Shown: one piece after another, positions 8,934-19,100 of the stretch | Numbering within the stretch: position 1 is the stretch's first letter | How the letters are laid out: every line of letters begins with the position of its first letter | NCBI RefSeq assembly: GCF_016907015.1 | Contig: NZ_JAFBBE010000018.1 | Location: 1-64,000, forward strand | Length of the DNA: 64,000 nt | From: Oceanisphaera litoralis | GTDB lineage: Bacteria > Pseudomonadota > Gammaproteobacteria > Enterobacterales > Aeromonadaceae | Direction of reading: 5' to 3' | Notes under the pieces: generated by a model | What the model was told of the DNA's origin: nothing | The model's input: the letters and a program-made list of their open reading frames with translations, nothing else | Databases searched by the model: none | Made by a program: the position numbers and the translations under genes

Positions 8934-9758
8934 ATGAAGTTAGGTTTTAAATCGTTTGCGACCCTGAGTGTACTGGCCTCTGCTCTGGCCCTGGCCGGCT
9001 GTGGTGAAAAGGCCAAGGACACCGCCGAAGCAGCCGCCAAGCCCCTGCGTCTGGGTGTGATTGCCGGTGCCGAAGAACAGGTGGCAGAAGTCGCCATCAA
9101 GGTGGCCAAAGAGCAATACGACCTGGATGTAGAGCTGGTGTCATTCAGCGATTATGTCACCCCCAACGTGGCCCTGAACGATGGCAGCCTGGATCTCAAC
9201 GCCTTCCAGCACCAGCCTTATCTCGACAAGCAGATTGAAGATCGCGGTTACGATCTGGTGGCCGTGGGCAACACCTTCGTCTACCCCATCGCCGCCTATT
9301 CCAAGGTGATCAAGTCATTGGACGAGCTGGAAGACGGCGCCAAGGTTGCGGTACCGAACGACCCGACCAACCTGGGCCGTACCCTGCTGCTGCTGGAGCA
9401 ACGGGGCCTGATCGAGGTGGATGATGCGGTTGGCCTGGAAGCCACCACCCTGAACATCACCGCCAACCCGAAAGCGCTGAACATCATCGAACTGGAAGCG
9501 CCTCAGCTGCCCCGCTCGCTGGATGACGTGGCCTTTGCGGTGATCAACACCACCTACGCCTCGCAGATCGATCTGCTGCCCGGGCGGGACAGCCTGTTCG
9601 TGGAAGACAAGGAATCTCCTTACGTGAACCTGATTGTCGCCCGCAAAGACAACCAGAACGACGAGCGGGTGCAGACCTTCATCAAGGCCTATCAGAGCGA
9701 AGAGGTCTATCAGGCCGCGCTGGAGCTGTTCAAGGGCGGTGTGGTCAAAGGCTGGTAA
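8934..9758 (+). CDS. metQ: Methionine-binding lipoprotein
   Basis: Substrate-binding lipoprotein of the MetNIQ system, 274 aa. The signal peptide ends in a lipobox LAGC with Cys23 as the lipidation site. The NlpA-family body follows (LRLGVIAGAEEQVAEVA, DLNAFQHQPYLD, AVPNDPTNLGRTLLLLE). A strong RBS (AAGGAG) stands 7 bases before ATG. The operon ends in the terminator at 9782-9807. Confidence 0.96.
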   Translation: MKLGFKSFATLSVLASALALAGCGEKAKDTAEAAAKPLRLGVIAGAEEQVAEVAIKVAKEQYDLDVELVSFSDYVTPNVALNDGSLDLNAFQHQPYLDKQIEDRGYDLVAVGNTFVYPIAAYSKVIKSLDELEDGAKVAVPNDPTNLGRTLLLLEQRGLIEVDDAVGLEATTLNITANPKALNIIELEAPQLPRSLDDVAFAVINTTYASQIDLLPGRDSLFVEDKESPYVNLIVARKDNQNDERVQTFIKAYQSEEVYQAALELFKGGVVKGW

Positions 9759-9781
9759 CCCGGCCCACAAAAACCGTTCGA

Positions 9782-9807
9782 GGCCACGGCTTGCCGTGGC
9801 CTTTTTT
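9782..9807 (+). terminator. Intrinsic terminator of metNIQ
   Basis: GGCCACGGC, TT, GCCGTGGCC followed by six T. This is a perfect 9-bp GC-rich stem with a U-tract, 23 bp after the metQ stop. Confidence 0.9.
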
Positions 9808-9855
9808 CTTTGTGCTGCCATAATAACGAGTCAAACCGAGCTTTAGGGAACTTGT

Positions 9856-10353
9856 ATGCAGAGATGGTACCTGGCCCATTGCCGTCCCAGGGAAGAAGAG
9901 AGGGCACTGCTGAACCTGAACAATCAGGAGATAGAGGCTTTTTACCCTTACGCCGAGGTCAAGAAACTGCGCCGGCGCAAAGTCGTGGTGCTGACCGAAG
10001 CCTTGTTTCCCGGCTATATCTTCGTACGTGCCGATCTGACCAAAACCAGCTCCATCACTATCAGCTCTACCCGTGGCGTGCGCAACCTGGTGCGCTTTGG
10101 CGGCGGCCCCTGCGAGGTGCCCGCCGAGGTGGTTTATGATCTCATGTGTCACTGCGACAGCGATGAGCTCAGAGAAAAACTGAGCGACGTTCCCCGTAGC
10201 GGTGACAAGGTGCGTATCACGGAAGGCCCCTTCGCCGGGCTGGAAGCAATCTATCAGGAAGCCGACGGCGAGACCCGCGGCATACTGCTGCTGACCATGC
10301 TGCAGAAGGCGATCCCGACCAGCTTCGCCAACGACGAGTTTAGCCGGCTGTAA
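9856..10353 (+). CDS. rfaH: Transcription antitermination factor RfaH
   Basis: NusG paralogue that binds RNA polymerase at ops sites and carries it through long operons for LPS, capsule or fimbriae, while recruiting ribosomes. The protein has 165 aa (E. coli 162). The N-terminal NGN domain starts MQRWYLAHCRPR and contains EALFPGYIFV and the ATRGV-like STRGVRNLVRFGG. The C-terminal KOW domain contains GDKVRITEGPFAGLEAIYQEADGE. These features match RfaH better than NusG. It stands alone, with RBS TTTAGGGA before ATG at 9856, between the metNIQ terminator and a heptamer repeat. Confidence 0.95.
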   Translation: MQRWYLAHCRPREEERALLNLNNQEIEAFYPYAEVKKLRRRKVVVLTEALFPGYIFVRADLTKTSSITISSTRGVRNLVRFGGGPCEVPAEVVYDLMCHCDSDELREKLSDVPRSGDKVRITEGPFAGLEAIYQEADGETRGILLLTMLQKAIPTSFANDEFSRL

Positions 10354-10356
10354 AAA

Positions 10357-10397
10357 GTGAGGCGTGAGGCGTGAGGCGTGAGGCGTGAGGCGTGAAT
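10357..10397 (+). repeat. GCGTGAG heptamer tandem array
   Basis: About five direct copies of the 7-bp unit GCGTGAG follow the rfaH stop almost immediately, in the gap between rfaH and a convergent gene. It is one of several GTGAGGN arrays in this window (also 31638, 37101, 46119 and 49187). Because 7 is not a multiple of 3, the array puts a TGA stop in all three plus-strand frames. Confidence 0.9.
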
Positions 10398-10409
10398 GAT
10401 AAGATGAAA

Positions 10410-11612
10410 TTACCTGTGTTCCAGCACCATCACCTTGTGGTGCTGCAGCGGCCGATAGCGGTCATAGCGCGGCTTTTCCATCAGGCTTTTCCACCACCGG
10501 CCCGGTGCCATTCCCAGCGGCAGCTCTAGTCCCAACCGAAAGCGGGACTCGACATTATCCTTGCTGTTGCTCAACAGCGAGCTCTGCAAGCGGAATATTC
10601 GCCAGGGCGCATAATTGAGCGACCACTGCCGGGACAAGGCCGCCTTGTCTTTATCGCCACTGCCATACAGGCTGAGTTGCCGCCCCTGCCATTGATAATA
10701 CCGCCCCGACACACTCAAACCCGGCAAAAATCCCAGGCGACCCTCACCGAACCACAGCCGTCCGGATGCCGGTCGCTCCTGCCGGCCCGCTTGCCCCTGC
10801 CAGTCGGACAGCCCCCGGTATTGCCCGGCACCCAGAATCCAGTCTCGGTGATCCAGAAACAGCAGCAGGCCACCACGTCGATGATGCCAGGGGGTCTGAT
10901 AATCCATTACCGGCTCGAGGTGACCGCTTATCGTCTCGGTCAACGGCTGCTCGAAGTGCAGCCCGGCCTGATAGGTCAGTCGTTCGTCTCTGTAATCCAG
11001 CCCCAGCACCCCCTGCCAGCGGGACATGACCGGCAACACCATGCGACTGCTGAGCAGGGGCTCCTTGTCGAACAGGGGCAGCTGATAATCCCAGTTCCAC
11101 TGCTCGGGATTGAGCCAGGGCAGTGCGCTTAACTGCCGGGAGCCAAACCGCAGGGTATCATCGGCCAGGGAGGCACCTTGCTGCTCCACGAATTGATCCA
11201 GCTGATCGGTCGCCGCTGCCCTGGCTGCCGTCGCTATGGTGAGCAAAACCCGGTCGGTTTTGGGTGCCCGGGCAGGATCGGGCGGCCCCAGTCGAGGCAG
11301 CTCGAGCGGCGTATTGGTGGCCAGAGACATGCCGGGCGGGGAAGCGGTGGCTGCGGTCTGGCCCTTCACCGGCAGGCGGGGCCGGGGCAAGAGAGGTCGG
11401 TCCGGCACCCAAATCCAGTCTCCCGTCGTCAACGGCATCATGAAGCGCTCGTTATTGAAGTTCAGCCGCAGCTGGCGCTCGGTCAGCTGAAAGCGTGCCG
11501 CCAGCGAGCGCCAACTTTCACCGGGCAACACCTGGTGCATCACCATCAAGGGGCCCGCGGCCTGCGACAACATACTGAAGCAGAGCAACAGCAATAACAG
11601 AAAACAACGCAT
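10410..11612 (-). CDS. LysM plus inverse-autotransporter beta-domain protein (YchO/intimin-like), no passenger
   Basis: The 400-aa protein has a signal peptide (MRCFLLLLLLCFSMLSQAAG) and a LysM-like domain at ~25-70 (HQVLPGESWRSLAARF to DWIWVP). A Pro/Ala-rich linker follows, then from ~155 a run of alternating strands ending in RYDRYRPLQHHKVMVLEHR. That ending resembles the last strand of invasin/intimin beta barrels (RYD-x-V-x-RN-x-x-IVLEYR). The chain stops right there, so no extracellular passenger is encoded. E. coli YchO is a comparable short member. I chose the ATG at 11612, preceded by GGAG; the longer frame adds a His-rich leader without signal-peptide character. Outer-membrane location is inferred. 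Confidence 0.72.
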   Translation of the reverse strand: MRCFLLLLLLCFSMLSQAAGPLMVMHQVLPGESWRSLAARFQLTERQLRLNFNNERFMMPLTTGDWIWVPDRPLLPRPRLPVKGQTAATASPPGMSLATNTPLELPRLGPPDPARAPKTDRVLLTIATAARAAATDQLDQFVEQQGASLADDTLRFGSRQLSALPWLNPEQWNWDYQLPLFDKEPLLSSRMVLPVMSRWQGVLGLDYRDERLTYQAGLHFEQPLTETISGHLEPVMDYQTPWHHRRGGLLLFLDHRDWILGAGQYRGLSDWQGQAGRQERPASGRLWFGEGRLGFLPGLSVSGRYYQWQGRQLSLYGSGDKDKAALSRQWSLNYAPWRIFRLQSSLLSNSKDNVESRFRLGLELPLGMAPGRWWKSLMEKPRYDRYRPLQHHKVMVLEHR

Positions 11613-11668
11613 GAAGCTGGCTCCGGCCACCGTCAGGGCAAAGAGACGATATCTCTGCAGCAAGTGGC

Positions 11669-11695
11669 GATGACGATGATGATGATGACGATGAT
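11669..11695 (+). repeat. GAT/GAC trinucleotide repeat
   Basis: Nine triplets of GAT or GAC in a row lie between the dgt stop and the start of the outer-membrane protein gene. On the minus strand the run lies 57-83 bp upstream of that gene's ATG. It could be a slippage-prone tract in a promoter region. No coding role is apparent. Confidence 0.75.
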
Positions 11696-11744
11696 ATCGA
11701 GCCTTGGCTATACCACTTTGGCTATCGAACCAGCGCATCGGATC

Positions 11745-13112
11745 TCAGCCCTGAAAGCCACACAGCAGACGATATTCTTCCAATAAATAAGTGTCCGTCA
11801 TGCCACTGACAAAATCCAGCAACAGCCGGACCCGAAAGTACCATTCCCGTTCCCGCTCGCTCTCGAAGAAAGCCGCACTGCGACTGTCCCGTCGATACGC
11901 CGCCAGATGGCGCGGTGGCAGGCGATGATAAAGCCGACGCAACACCAGGCCCTTGGCATCCCGCCGGCTTTCGAGGCTGGTGAACTCCCGCTCCGGCAAC
12001 GCCAGCAAGGGGGCAAAGGCTTCCAGTACACCTTTGAGGGCGGCAAAACCCGACAGCTCCAGCGCCTCCACCTCGCGACGATTGAATACCCGCCGGTGGG
12101 CGAAGTCCTTCAGCCACTGCAGGGCCTGGGCCGGGGCCTGCTCCACCGCCAGCAGGGCGCCATCATGGCTGCCCTCGAGAATGGCCTCATGATGAAACAG
12201 GTACTGCTCGCTGACCAGAATGAGCAAGTCATCGTTGATCGCCTGACGAAAACGGCTGAAAAAGCCGGGCTCGCCCACCCTCGCCTGTTGCCAGCAGTTT
12301 TTCAGATAATCATTCGCTTCGCTCAACAGCGCCAGCTCCAGCTCCGCCAGACTCAGTACGCCCCGGTCGACGGCATCTTCCAGATCCGCCACCCCATAGG
12401 CCATGTCGTCGGCTGCCTCCATCAAAAAGGCCAGCGGATAACGCCCCCGGGTAGTGCTCGGAAAGCGTGCCCTTATCTGTTGCACCAGAGAGCGCTCGCT
12501 GAAAAAATGCCCCGGCTTCTGTTGCCAGCGTCCGCCGGTTTTGCGCTGGTAGGCGCCGCGCACGTATTTTTGCAAGGCTGCCAGCTGGCTCAGGGTCAGA
12601 TTCAATCCCTGCAGGCTGTGCAACAACCGCAAACTCTGGGCGTTACCTTCGAATTGTTGCAGATCGGCCATCAACATGGGCCACTGCCGGGAACCTTTGC
12701 CGACCGCCTGTTCGAACAGTGACGGCAACCGGGTGCCGAGCCAGTCGATCATCACCACTTCGCCAAAATGGCCGAATGGCGGATTACCGACATCGTGCAG
12801 CAGGCAGGCCATCTCTACCAGACTGACGAAGGCCGCCTTGTCGACGTCCTGCTTCATGTTGGCCAGCACCTTCAGCGCCAGCTGACGGCCGGTTTCCTTT
12901 ACCTCCAGCGAATGAGTCAAGCGACTGCGCACCGAGGCCTTGACGTCCAGCGGGAACACCTGGGTTTTTTGCTGCAACCGCCGCACCGGCGAGCACTGCA
13001 CGATACGGCTGCGATCCGCCTCTATCGCCGCCAGCGCCGTTTCCGGCTCGGCATCGGATTCAGGCCCGGGCCGCTGACGTTCACCCAGGATCAGCGCCTG
13101 ATAATCACTCAT
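11745..13112 (-). CDS. dgt: dGTP triphosphohydrolase (dGTPase family, HD domain)
   Basis: Hydrolyses dGTP to deoxyguanosine and triphosphate and helps set dNTP pools. The protein has 455 aa. The family pattern is clear: RLQQKTQVFPL, then VRSRLTHSLEV (first metal His), ACLLHDVGNPPFGHFGE (HD pair) and later YPLAFLMEAADDMAYGVADLEDAV. The ATG at 13112 overlaps the arcB TGA (ATGA). It is shorter than E. coli Dgt (505 aa), as in several non-enteric relatives; strict dGTP specificity is not proven by sequence. Confidence 0.88.
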   Translation of the reverse strand: MSDYQALILGERQRPGPESDAEPETALAAIEADRSRIVQCSPVRRLQQKTQVFPLDVKASVRSRLTHSLEVKETGRQLALKVLANMKQDVDKAAFVSLVEMACLLHDVGNPPFGHFGEVVMIDWLGTRLPSLFEQAVGKGSRQWPMLMADLQQFEGNAQSLRLLHSLQGLNLTLSQLAALQKYVRGAYQRKTGGRWQQKPGHFFSERSLVQQIRARFPSTTRGRYPLAFLMEAADDMAYGVADLEDAVDRGVLSLAELELALLSEANDYLKNCWQQARVGEPGFFSRFRQAINDDLLILVSEQYLFHHEAILEGSHDGALLAVEQAPAQALQWLKDFAHRRVFNRREVEALELSGFAALKGVLEAFAPLLALPEREFTSLESRRDAKGLVLRRLYHRLPPRHLAAYRRDSRSAAFFESEREREWYFRVRLLLDFVSGMTDTYLLEEYRLLCGFQG

Positions 13113-15541
13113 ACCCGACTCTCCAGCCACCGGCGCAGTACCACCAGATCCGCAGGTAGCAGGACGTTCAGCTCATTCACCCGGGCATCCAGCCGTTGCC
13201 ACCAGTCGGGCAGATCCGGACTCTGAATCTGTTGTGCCAGCAGCTGCACCCGTTTCAAGCCGACCGAGCCGGCGGCGCCCTTGATCTTGTGGGCTTCCTC
13301 GACGATGCCGTCCTTGTCCTTCTCCGTCATAAAACCATTAAGCTTGCTCAGGTAATCCCCGGCCATGCTGTCGAGCATATCGACGCTGGATAACAGAATG
13401 CTGGCGCCGACCGTGTCCACATAATCGATCAGAAACACCGTATCCAGCACCTGTTGCTCATCGGCGTGAGCTGCGGTCCCGGTATCGGTTGCCATGGCGG
13501 GTTCGGTAACCGCCACCAGCGCCGGTCGGGTTTTGGACTGGGGGTGCGGCTGGGGTTGCGGCTGGGGTTGCGACTGGTGTTGCGGCTGGTCTTGAGGCTG
13601 GGGTCTATGGGCAAAGAAGCGGGCCAGCACGCCCTTGATGGCCTTGGACGACAGCGGCTTGCTGATGGCATCGTCCATGCCCCGCGCCAGATATTCCTCC
13701 TTGTCGCTGATCACGTTGGCGGTCAGGGCCACCAGCGGCGGCAGGCTCTTCGACTGTTCCCGCGCCTCTTCCCGCAGGCGGGCGGCAATATCGAAGCCGG
13801 TCATGTCCGGCAGCTGGATATCGAGGAACACCAGATCAAAGGGCATCTGCGCCAGCCAGGCGAATGCCTCGCCCCCGTCCCGGGCCACGGTCACCTTGTG
13901 GCCCAGCTTTTCCAGCAAGGCACAGGCGACGGTCACGTTAAGCTCCACATCCTCGACCAGCAACACCGACAGCGGTGGCAAGTGTGCGACCACAGGATCG
14001 TCGACCGGCGCCTGAGTTCTCGGCACCCTGATGGTCATGCTGAAGCAGGAGCCTTCTCCGGGTTCGCTGTCCAGCTCTATGGTGCCGTGCATGGCATCCA
14101 CCAATTGCTGCGACACCGCCAGGCCGATGCCGGTGCCGGTAGCGTGCTTGTTGCCCTCTATCTGAAAATAGAGCGCAAAGATTTTCTGCTGCAGCTCGAC
14201 CGGAATGCCGATGCCGGTGTCTTCGATATCGAAGCGCAGGGTCACTTCGCCCGGGGTCAGCTCGTCGGCCATGCAGCGGATGGTGACGCCGCCATCATCG
14301 GTGAACTTGACCGCATTGCCGACCAGGTTCCACAGTACCTGCCGCAAACGGGTACCGTCAGCCAGGATCCACTCGGGAATGTCACCGTCCCGGTCGAAGT
14401 GCAGGTAAAGCCCTTTCTGCTCGGCCTGCAGCCGGGCCAGGCTTTCCAGATCATCCAGAAACCCGGGGAAGTCCATCGGCTCGGGAGCCAGTTCCAGTCG
14501 ACTGCGATCCACCTTGTCCAGATCGATGATGTCGTTGAAGATATTCCCCAGGGTCACGGCGCTGAAGTGAATGGTCTTGAGGTGCTGTCGCTGTTCCTGA
14601 TCCAGCCTGGTGGCCAGCAGAATGCGGCTCAGGCCGACGATGCCGTTCAGCGGCGTACGCAGCTCGTGACTGATGGTGGAGATGAAGGTGGTTTTATCGC
14701 GGCTGGCTTTTTCCAGCTCCTCCTGATAGCGCTTGCGCTCGGTAATGTCCCGGCCGAAGCCCAGCAACCCAAGACGCTTGCCATTGCGATCGAAGAAGGG
14801 CACCTTGCGCAGCTCGAAGCAGGCATGGTGGCCATCGGGATACTGCAACCATTGCTCGTACGTCTGGCTTTCATTGCGGACGAACACTTCCTTGTCGGTT
14901 TCCACCACCTTCTCGGCCACCTCTGCCGGATATACATCGAAGGGGGTCAGTCCGATCAGTTCTTTTTCCTGGCGGCCGAGCAGGTTCTCCATGGCTCGGT
15001 TACAGCCGGAAAATTCTTCCAGTTCGTTGCGGTAATACACCAGATCCGGCGAAGTATCGATAAAGGAACGCAACAGGGCTGAGCGCTCCTGAGATTCCAG
15101 CTGCGCCTTCTCCCGCTGGTAGACTTCCGCCTCCAGATCCTCAATGGCTTGCTGGCGGGCAGTCTCTGCCTTGTGAGTTTCTTCTATCTGGCGATTGAGC
15201 AGCTCTATTTTTTCCTGCAACTCGTTGTTGAGCTCCAGATCCCGCTCCCGCATCTGCTGCAGCCGCTGCACCAGTCGGCTGAGCCGCTGGCGGGAATCTT
15301 CCAGCTGATCCACCACCACCGACAGAAAGTAGACCGCCCAGGGCGTGACCAGCAGTCCGAAAAAGACGGAGCGAACCATATCGATGGATTCCACCGTTCC
15401 TCTGAGAAACAGCGTCACGCCCACCTGGATAAAGATGGCCAGCAGTATGATACAAGCGGCCAGCAACATGCTGAAACGTACTATGCCCAGCTTGCTCATC
15501 AGATCAACATAGTATTGCGCCCATGTTTTTATGGGTTTCAT
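13109..15541 (-). CDS. arcB: Aerobic respiration control sensor kinase ArcB
   Basis: Hybrid sensor kinase that senses the quinone redox state and phosphorylates ArcA under low oxygen. The protein has 810 aa (E. coli 778). It has two membrane segments (~22-48, 57-78), a coiled-coil linker (~80-150) and a PAS domain (~153-270). The HisKA/HATPase part has phospho-acceptor H292 (SHELRTP) and GTGIGL; the receiver has D574 (FLDIQLPD); the HPt has H751 (AHKIKGAAGS). Cys180 and Cys241 fall at the same positions as the redox-active cysteines of E. coli ArcB. A Gln/Pro repeat at ~647-670 lengthens the receiver-HPt linker. dgt follows with a 4-bp overlap. Confidence 0.95.
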   Translation of the reverse strand: MKPIKTWAQYYVDLMSKLGIVRFSMLLAACIILLAIFIQVGVTLFLRGTVESIDMVRSVFFGLLVTPWAVYFLSVVVDQLEDSRQRLSRLVQRLQQMRERDLELNNELQEKIELLNRQIEETHKAETARQQAIEDLEAEVYQREKAQLESQERSALLRSFIDTSPDLVYYRNELEEFSGCNRAMENLLGRQEKELIGLTPFDVYPAEVAEKVVETDKEVFVRNESQTYEQWLQYPDGHHACFELRKVPFFDRNGKRLGLLGFGRDITERKRYQEELEKASRDKTTFISTISHELRTPLNGIVGLSRILLATRLDQEQRQHLKTIHFSAVTLGNIFNDIIDLDKVDRSRLELAPEPMDFPGFLDDLESLARLQAEQKGLYLHFDRDGDIPEWILADGTRLRQVLWNLVGNAVKFTDDGGVTIRCMADELTPGEVTLRFDIEDTGIGIPVELQQKIFALYFQIEGNKHATGTGIGLAVSQQLVDAMHGTIELDSEPGEGSCFSMTIRVPRTQAPVDDPVVAHLPPLSVLLVEDVELNVTVACALLEKLGHKVTVARDGGEAFAWLAQMPFDLVFLDIQLPDMTGFDIAARLREEAREQSKSLPPLVALTANVISDKEEYLARGMDDAISKPLSSKAIKGVLARFFAHRPQPQDQPQHQSQPQPQPQPHPQSKTRPALVAVTEPAMATDTGTAAHADEQQVLDTVFLIDYVDTVGASILLSSVDMLDSMAGDYLSKLNGFMTEKDKDGIVEEAHKIKGAAGSVGLKRVQLLAQQIQSPDLPDWWQRLDARVNELNVLLPADLVVLRRWLESRV
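13538..13607 (-). repeat. 12-bp coding repeat giving a Pro-Gln linker in ArcB
   Basis: Roughly six degenerate copies of a 12-base unit (plus strand CTGGGGTTGCGG) encode alternating Gln/Pro between the receiver and the HPt domain. The unit is in frame, so changes in copy number would change linker length without breaking the protein. Confidence 0.8.
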
Positions 15542-16156
15542 CGGTTATTCCCGTCAACAACAGCATAAAAGCAGGATACCGGCTTAGTCGCAGGCTGTCA
15601 TGCCGATGAGCCGATGGCCGGATATGCTCTAAAATGAAGTCAGGATGAACGGAGCAATATAACTGATCAATAGGCGAGTAACTTTATCTCAAACGAATTA
15701 CTTCTCATTTGGTTTACCTGAGAAAATGAAATGTTATGCTGTTAAAATGCATTTATAATCTCAAAATAAGGGGTTTAATCCTCGCAAATTGCGATAAATG
15801 TGGCTACTAAACCAGAAAAAAGTGAGACTTGGGTCAAACCTGAGTCGCAAAATGTAGTAAAAAAACAACAAAAAACATTTAATTTTATATTTGACTGATA
15901 TTAACTAAAACACAACACAATAATCCGATATTTAGTTCATAATTAAGATTTATCGCCAAACAACTGGGTTTTACGCTGGAATATATTACTTGATGTCGGA
16001 GAAAGGGGCGACTTATCGCGTTATTCCTTTCATTGACCTCACAAAAAAATCCCTATATTTTGGTAAATTAGCCACCAATGGCAACGGACGCTTCAGAGCA
16101 TGTCGTGCTGACAAAGTAGTCGCTCGGCCCAACGGCTTGAGCAATGGAGGAATGCA
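15542..16156. other. Long AT-rich divergent region between arcB and gltB
   Basis: 615 bp without a credible gene. It is markedly more AT-rich than its surroundings between about 15680 and 16080, as expected for a regulated promoter region with nucleoid-protein or Lrp-type control (inference; I cannot assign sites). The arcB side shows a weak RBS (GACGGGAATAACCG before ATG). The gltB side holds the promoter listed at 16033. Small open frames here have no RBS and no coding character. Confidence 0.7.
16033..16061 (+). promoter_or_regulatory. gltBD promoter candidate
   Basis: There is a -35 TTGACC (16033-16038), a 17-bp spacer rich in A, and a -10 TATTTT (16056-16061). It would give a leader of about 90 nt ahead of gltB. 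Confidence 0.5.
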
Positions 16157-19100
16157 ATGTCTCTTTATGACCCAAAGCTTGAAAAGGATAACTGTGGTTT
16201 CGGGCTCATCGCCCATACAGAAGGCGAAGCCAGCCACAAGCTTGTCCGACTCGCAATTTCGGCATTGGATCGCATGCAACACCGCGGCGGTATCGCCGCC
16301 GATGGCAAAACCGGCGACGGTTGCGGTCTGCTGATGCAAAAACCCGATAGCTTTTTTCGCGCTGTCGCACAAGATAAAGGATGGAATCTGGGTCGCAAGT
16401 ATGCCGTCGGCATGATGTTCCTCAATCCGGATCCGGTACTGGCCGAACAGTGCCGCAAAATAGTCAACGAAGAACTGGAAAAGGAAACCCTGAGCCTGGT
16501 TGGCTGGCGCGAGGTGCCGGTGAATACCCAGGTGCTGGGCGACATCGCCAAGGCGTCCCTGCCCCGCATTGAGCAGGTGTTCGTCAATGCCCCCGCCGGC
16601 TGGGTTGTAAATGACATTGAACGTCGTCTCTATATAGTGCGTCGTCGTATCGAAAAGCGCATCAATGACGAATACTTCTACGTGGTCAGCCTGTCCAATC
16701 TGGTGATGACCTACAAGGGCCTGTGCATGCCCGCCGATTTGCCCCGTTTCTACCTGGATCTGGCGGACATTCGTCTGCAATCGGCCATCTGCGTGTTCCA
16801 CCAGCGTTTTTCCACCAATACTCAGCCACGCTGGCCGCTGGCACAGCCGTTCCGCTTTCTGGCCCACAACGGCGAAATCAACACCATAGGCGGTAACCGT
16901 CGCTGGGCGCAGGCCCGCGCCTACAAGTTTGGTTCGCCGCTGCTGCCGGATCTGCAGGACGCCGCCCCCTACGTCAACATCGACGGCTCCGATTCCTCCA
17001 GCCTGGACAACATGCTGGAACTGTTCCTGGCCGGCGGCATGGACCTGTTCCGCGCCATGCGCATGCTGATCCCGCCGGCCTGGCAGAAAAACCCGTCGAT
17101 GGACGAAGATCTGCGCGCCTTCTACGACTTCAACTCCATGCACATGGAGCCCTGGGATGGCCCCGCCGGCATAGTGATGTCCGACGGTCGCTTCGCCGCC
17201 TGCGCCCTGGATCGTAACGGCCTGCGCCCGGCCCGTTTCGTTCGCACCAAGGACGGCTTTATCACCCTGGCCTCCGAAATCGGCATCTGGGACTACACCC
17301 CGGACGAAGTGCTCGAAAAGGGCCGGGTCGGCCCGGGCGAACTGTTCGTGGTGGATACCGCCAAGGGCAAGATCTGGACCAGCTTCGAAATCGACGACGA
17401 TCTCAAGGGACGCCACCCCTACAAGGAATGGATGACCAGGCACAAGCGCCGCCTGACCCGCTTCGAAGATTTGCCCGAAGACCAGGCCGGGCAGTGCGAG
17501 CTGGATGCCGGCTCGCTGCGCACCTATCAGAAACTGTTCGGCTACTCGATGGAAGAGCTGGATCAGGTGATCCGGGTCATGGGCGAGAACGGCCAGGAAG
17601 CGGTCGGCTCCATGGGCGACGACGCCCCCATGGCGGTGCTGTCCAGCAAGTCCCGTTCCGTCTACGATTACTTCCGCCAGATGTTTGCCCAGGTGACCAA
17701 CCCGCCCATCGATCCGCTGCGGGAAAATCACGTCATGTCGCTGGCCACCCTGATCGGCCGGGAGCAGAACGTCTTCAACGAGACCCACGGTCACGCCCAT
17801 CGGGTTCAGTTCGAGTCGCCGATTCTGCTGTACTCCGACTTCCATCAGCTGATGAGCCTGGAGCAAACCCACTACAAGAATACCGTGCTGGATCTGAACT
17901 TCGCGCCGGAAGAAGGCCTGCAGGCCGCCATAGCGCGCCTGTGTGAAGAGGCCAGAACGGCGGTCGAAACCGGTACCGTACTGCTGGTGCTGAGCGACCG
18001 CAACATCGACAAGGACAAGCTGCCGATCCCCGCCGCCATGGCCGCGGGTGCCGTTCAGCGCACCCTGGTAGAGCACAACCTGCGCTGCGACTCCAACATC
18101 ATAGTGGAAACCGCCAGTACCCGGGATCCGCACCAGTTTGCCGTCCTGCTCGGCTTCGGCGTGACCGCCATCTACCCCTACCTGGCCTATGAAACCCTGG
18201 GTCGCATGGTGGAAGACGGCGTACTCAAGATGCCCCTGCGCGAGGCGCTGCTCAACTTCCGCAACAGCATCAACAAGGGCCTGTACAAGGTGATGTCCAA
18301 GATGGGTATCAGCACCATCGCCTCCTACCGCTGCTCCCAGCTGTTCGAAGCCATCGGTCTGCATCAGGACGTGATCGAGATGTGCTTCAAGGGCGTCTCC
18401 AGCCGCGTGCAGGGCGCCTCTTTCGAGGACTTTCAGCAGGACTTGTTCAACCTGAGCCGGATGGCCTGGATTGCCCGCAAGCCCCTGAACCAGGGGGGCC
18501 TGCTCAAATATGTGCACGACGGCGAATACCACAGCTACAATCCGGATGTGGTCAATAGCCTGCAAACCGCGGTGCGCTCCGGCAACTACGAGGACTATAA
18601 AGTTTACGCCAAGCTGGTGAACGAGCGTCCGGTCGCCATGCTGCGTGACCTGCTGACCCTCAAGGAAAATGGTCGGGGCATAGCGCTGGAGCAGGTAGAG
18701 TCGGCGAATGCGCTGTTTCCCCGCTTCGACAGCGCCGCCATGTCCATCGGCGCCCTGGGTCCCGAAGCCCACGAGGCACTGGCCATCGCCATGAACCGCC
18801 TCGGCGGCAAGAGCAACTCCGGCGAGGGCGGTGAAGATGCCCGTCGTTTCAACAACCTGAAGAACTCCAAGATCAAGCAGGTGGCGTCCGGTCGCTTCGG
18901 CGTGACCCCGCACTACCTGATGAACGCCGAGGTCATTCAGATCAAGGTGGCCCAGGGCGCCAAGCCCGGTGAGGGTGGTCAGCTGCCCGGCCACAAGGTG
19001 ACGGCGGAAATTGCCAAGCTGCGTTATGCGGTACCGGGCGTGACCCTGATTTCGCCGCCGCCGCACCACGATATCTATTCCATCGAGGATCTGGCCCAGC

